Below, one piece after another: positions 61,870 to 64,000 of a stretch of DNA of 64,000 nucleotides. A model generated the notes under the pieces. It was not told the DNA's origin and ran no database searches. It worked only from the letters and a program-made list of their open reading frames with translations. Source of the DNA: an uncultured Siphonobacter sp. (lineage in GTDB: Bacteria; Bacteroidota; Bacteroidia; Cytophagales; Spirosomataceae); contig CAJYIW010000027.1 in NCBI GenBank assembly GCA_913775095.1, positions 107,731 through 171,730 of the forward strand, in the 5' to 3' direction. Each line of letters begins with the position of its first letter. The first letter of the stretch is position 1. The position numbers and the translations under genes were made by a program.

Positions 61870-61904
61870 AAAAAGGGGGATGCCCCGACAGGCCTCCCCC
61901 TTTC
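61870..61904 (+). terminator. Intrinsic terminator
   Basis: AAAGGGGGA pairs with TCCCCCTTT, 14-base loop. It also lies just after the convergent GNAT gene end. Confidence 0.75.
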
Positions 61905-61909
61905 TGAAA

Positions 61910-62416
61910 TTAACGGCTCAATACCCATCTCCATACGGGCCCATCTTCGGGGTGGATCTCTTCTCCCACCTTTTTAAAGCCGATTTTGGTTAATACTTGC
62001 GTAGAGGCATTTTCTTCGAGCAGCGTGTGAGCGATGATGCGGCTAACTTCCGGGAAGGTAAAGGCGTAATCCACCAGAGCGTTAGCAGCCTCCGTGGCTA
62101 ATCCTCTCTCCCGATGGCTGGCTTTGATTTCGTAACCAATTTCTACCTCGCCCTGAGCATTAGGCTGGCCTTTGTAACCGCAACTTCCAATCAGTAAATT
62201 ATCCGGGCGGTAGACAATGAGATGGCCGCCCCATTTTTCCAGCGAAGGATCTTTCTTCACCTGTTTATAAAACTCCGCAAATGCTGAGGCATTTTCCGTC
62301 CAGCGACGTGGCACGTTGGCTCCGATTACCTGACTCAACACATTATTGCCAGCCAGTACGGCCTCCCAAAGATTCAGATCACAGGGTAACAAACGAAGAC
62401 GGGAAGTTTCGATCAT
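61910..62416 (-). CDS. GNAT family N-acetyltransferase (RimJ/RimL type)
   Basis: A 168-residue acetyl-CoA-dependent acetyltransferase. The start IETSRLRLLPCDLNLWEAVL and the acetyl-CoA-binding region SHRERGLATEAANAL (motif A, RxxGxA) are typical, as are EVEIGYEIK before it and VLTKIGFKKVGEE at the end. RimJ/RimL relatives acetylate protein N termini or antibiotics and other amines; the acceptor cannot be named. A lone gene, whose terminator is shared with the LuxR-type gene. Confidence 0.92.
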   Translation of the reverse strand: MIETSRLRLLPCDLNLWEAVLAGNNVLSQVIGANVPRRWTENASAFAEFYKQVKKDPSLEKWGGHLIVYRPDNLLIGSCGYKGQPNAQGEVEIGYEIKASHRERGLATEAANALVDYAFTFPEVSRIIAHTLLEENASTQVLTKIGFKKVGEEIHPEDGPVWRWVLSR

Positions 62417-62449
62417 GTAGAATGTTCAATGCTAATGGGGTGAATATAT

Positions 62450-62479
62450 AAAAAAAGCGGGAAAAGTGCTTTCCCGCTT
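62450..62479 (-). terminator. Terminator after the Ig-like repeat gene (minus strand)
   Basis: On the minus strand AAGCGGGAAA pairs with TTTCCCGCTT, 5-base loop, followed by T residues. Confidence 0.88.
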
Positions 62480-62500
62480 CTTATGGACTTCTTACTTCTG

Positions 62501-64000
62501 TTATTCGGTAAAGGGAACGAAGTCCCGGAACGTGCGTTGCAGACTCCGGTCCTGTTGTTCTGCATTTTTAGGCTTATTACGATCCTGCCAGCCTGCGTCC
62601 AGTTCCAGAGCAATCAGATCGTTTACCTTCATGGAAGCTTCGAAATCATCCAGATCTTTAGCAAACGTCTGGCCTCCCTGCCCCCGACGAGCGGATTTCA
62701 GGTTATACTTCCGGGCGAAGATGTCACCCTTGGTTTGCAGTTCGTTACGCTTGACAATAATCTTATTCAACTGGTCCACCAGCGGGCTGATGGAGCGGCC
62801 AATTACTTCGGTCGCTTCAAGCGTACCTACCGTTGCCGTTGCGGTTCCCCCTACGGTTGGAATAATTTTTCTGGCATTGGCCGCAGAAGTTCCTTCTCCA
62901 CTAATAGTTAATGGAGTAATTGCAGTTCCAGCCCCGATACTGGCATTCATGACCGAACGATTCTTCTTACCGGATTTTGCTCTTCTATATAAACGACTTA
63001 ACTCTTCCTGCTTTTCGGTTAACTGAGAAATCAACTCCCAAGCCCGGATTAAGGAAGTACGATACTGGGTGTACAACTGTATATCCTTTTCGCGTTCATT
63101 GATGGCATTCTGTACGGTAACATGAACCCGTTTTTCATCCCGTTTCTGACTTTTATCCATCACGAAGAAGGTCAGGTTAAAGCCCAGGGTGTCCAGCGGA
63201 TCTTTCACGAAATCGTAATCAGGCCGCCAGATGAATTCATACTGGGTATTGGTATTTTTCTTTAAGGCTTCGCGGGGAATCGAACGGTTATCCGAAACGA
63301 ATGAAAACTCCTGAATATCCTGATCACCATTAGGGTCGGTCAGGTACAGAGCCAGATTCAGCGTCTGGTTTTCACTCATTTTAATATGCGTGGAATTCGG
63401 CACGATGGACACTACCGGCGGTAAGTCCATCTGGGTTACGTCTACCTTTAAACGTCCCTTGGTGCGAGCCTTGGTGGGCTGGTCTTCTACGTAAAACTCA
63501 ATGTAAATCGGAGCTGTCTTGAGTTTATTAAACTGGGTTTGGGAAGGTTTCCAGCTAAATTCACCCTGAGCTGAAAGTCGAGCTCCTTCGGGTAACTGAT
63601 CCGTAATGGGAATGAACACCAGCGGATCATTGTCCGGATCCCGCACTTCATTGGGATCAATCTGATAGGTATTCTGAACGTTGAACTGAACGTAAAAAGG
63701 TTTCAGCTCCCCTACCTGTGGAGGACGGTTTACGTGCAGGACTCTGAATTCAACACTGCGGCGAGCTTCGTCACCCCGGTCATTACTCACTTCAAAAAGC
63801 ACGGCAAAGCCTTTATTTCCCTGAATACGATCCACCAGATCATAGCCGGGAGTCCAGGAAAAATTTCCGAGCGAGTCCAGCTGCATTCCTTCCAGTTGGC
63901 CTTCGGGCATGTTATAGTGCAGACGAGTGCTATCCTGGTTGGGCTTAACCTGGAGTTTAAACTTGAACGACTTCCCCTCTTCCAGTACGTTCCAGTTGGG
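62501..64000 (-). CDS. Large Ig/cadherin-like repeat protein, 5' part beyond window edge
   Basis: The frame is open to base 64000, so this is the C-terminal ~500 residues of a longer protein. At least four repeats of about 100 residues share a pattern: RPPQVGELKPFYVQFNVQNT, DPDNDPLVFIPITDQLPEGA and SAQGEFSWKPSQTQ, or DSLGNFSWTPGYDLV. The DPDGDPL-like and GxFxWxP motifs are those of putative Ig/cadherin-like extracellular domains. The last 180 residues are helical and polar (LYTQYRTSLIRAWELISQL), then a Thr/Ala-rich stretch and LDDFEASMKVNDLIALELDA. It is probably an exported surface or gliding-related protein; no sorting domain is seen at its end. Confidence 0.8.
   Translation of the reverse strand, partial: PNWNVLEEGKSFKFKLQVKPNQDSTRLHYNMPEGQLEGMQLDSLGNFSWTPGYDLVDRIQGNKGFAVLFEVSNDRGDEARRSVEFRVLHVNRPPQVGELKPFYVQFNVQNTYQIDPNEVRDPDNDPLVFIPITDQLPEGARLSAQGEFSWKPSQTQFNKLKTAPIYIEFYVEDQPTKARTKGRLKVDVTQMDLPPVVSIVPNSTHIKMSENQTLNLALYLTDPNGDQDIQEFSFVSDNRSIPREALKKNTNTQYEFIWRPDYDFVKDPLDTLGFNLTFFVMDKSQKRDEKRVHVTVQNAINEREKDIQLYTQYRTSLIRAWELISQLTEKQEELSRLYRRAKSGKKNRSVMNASIGAGTAITPLTISGEGTSAANARKIIPTVGGTATATVGTLEATEVIGRSISPLVDQLNKIIVKRNELQTKGDIFARKYNLKSARRGQGGQTFAKDLDDFEASMKVNDLIALELDAGWQDRNKPKNAEQQDRSLQRTFRDFVPFTE

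Overview
The window looks like the chromosome of a Bacteroidota bacterium of the order Cytophagales, probably near Spirosoma, Dyadobacter or Siphonobacter (an inference; no rRNA is present). Support: a SusC/SusD outer-membrane pair, a subtilisin ending in a type IX secretion sorting domain, a DUF5606 protein, porin-like small beta-barrels, near absence of Shine-Dalgarno sequences, and promoters of the Bacteroidota form TTG-N20-TAnnTTTG. Base composition is moderate and genes are closely packed on both strands.

Layout. 1-8.9 kb: the 3' part of guaA, a lipoprotein overlapping a secreted T9SS subtilisin, a secreted S9 prolyl-oligopeptidase-type peptidase, a cyclophilin, and two small proteins. 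8.9-14.5 kb: an acyltransferase and a membrane AraC-type regulator, then rfbA, rfbB and galE on the minus strand. 14.7-19.7 kb: a SirB1-type protein, a phosphopantetheinyl transferase, a WD40 protein, a DivIVA-domain protein, folB, a small protein and a TrpF-like protein that lacks the usual catalytic Cys. 19.7-25.2 kb: a repeat-rich spacer with a perfect (CCCTAAA)9 array, a SpmA/SpmB-type membrane protein, a VanX-like dipeptidase, two identical tRNA-Val genes, a Kelch-like lipoprotein and an AI-2E-family permease. 25.3-31.4 kb: an SMP-30 protein and a five-gene glycan cluster (sugar ketoisomerase, aminotransferase, GT2, methyltransferase, membrane glycosyltransferase). 31.7-38.9 kb: aspS, a cytochrome c/glucose-dehydrogenase fusion, a MoeB-rhodanese fusion, a DinB-like protein, a polyprenyl synthase and a thioredoxin-like protein. 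39.5-48.9 kb: SusC, SusD, a CRTAC1-type FG-GAP/UnbV protein and a vanadium-haloperoxidase-family protein. 49-64 kb: cysM, DUF5606, engB, a second repeat-rich spacer, hemE, rfaE1, two beta-barrels, a large dehydrogenase-HEAT-cytochrome c protein, corA, a short zinc-ribbon gene, a membrane LuxR-type regulator, a GNAT acetyltransferase and the 3' part of a large Ig-like repeat protein.

How genes work together. RfbA and RfbB make dTDP-4-keto-6-deoxyglucose; the ketoisomerase and aminotransferase 14 kb away would turn it into a dTDP-3-amino-3,6-dideoxyhexose for the adjacent glycosyltransferases, so one surface-sugar pathway is split between two loci. RfaE1 and galE add heptose and galactose supply. 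The SusC/SusD-CRTAC1-haloperoxidase block is a nutrient uptake/processing locus of unknown substrate.

The most unusual non-coding signal is a family of composite intergenic repeats at three places (19.7-20.2, 35.1-35.25 and 51.4-51.9 kb). They combine a long inverted repeat around GGTGTCTTCACC, a double-hairpin module, period-7 tracts and a NotI-containing GC box. In one copy the heptad tract has become a perfect plant-telomere-like array. No CRISPR array, insertion sequence, prophage or defence system was seen.
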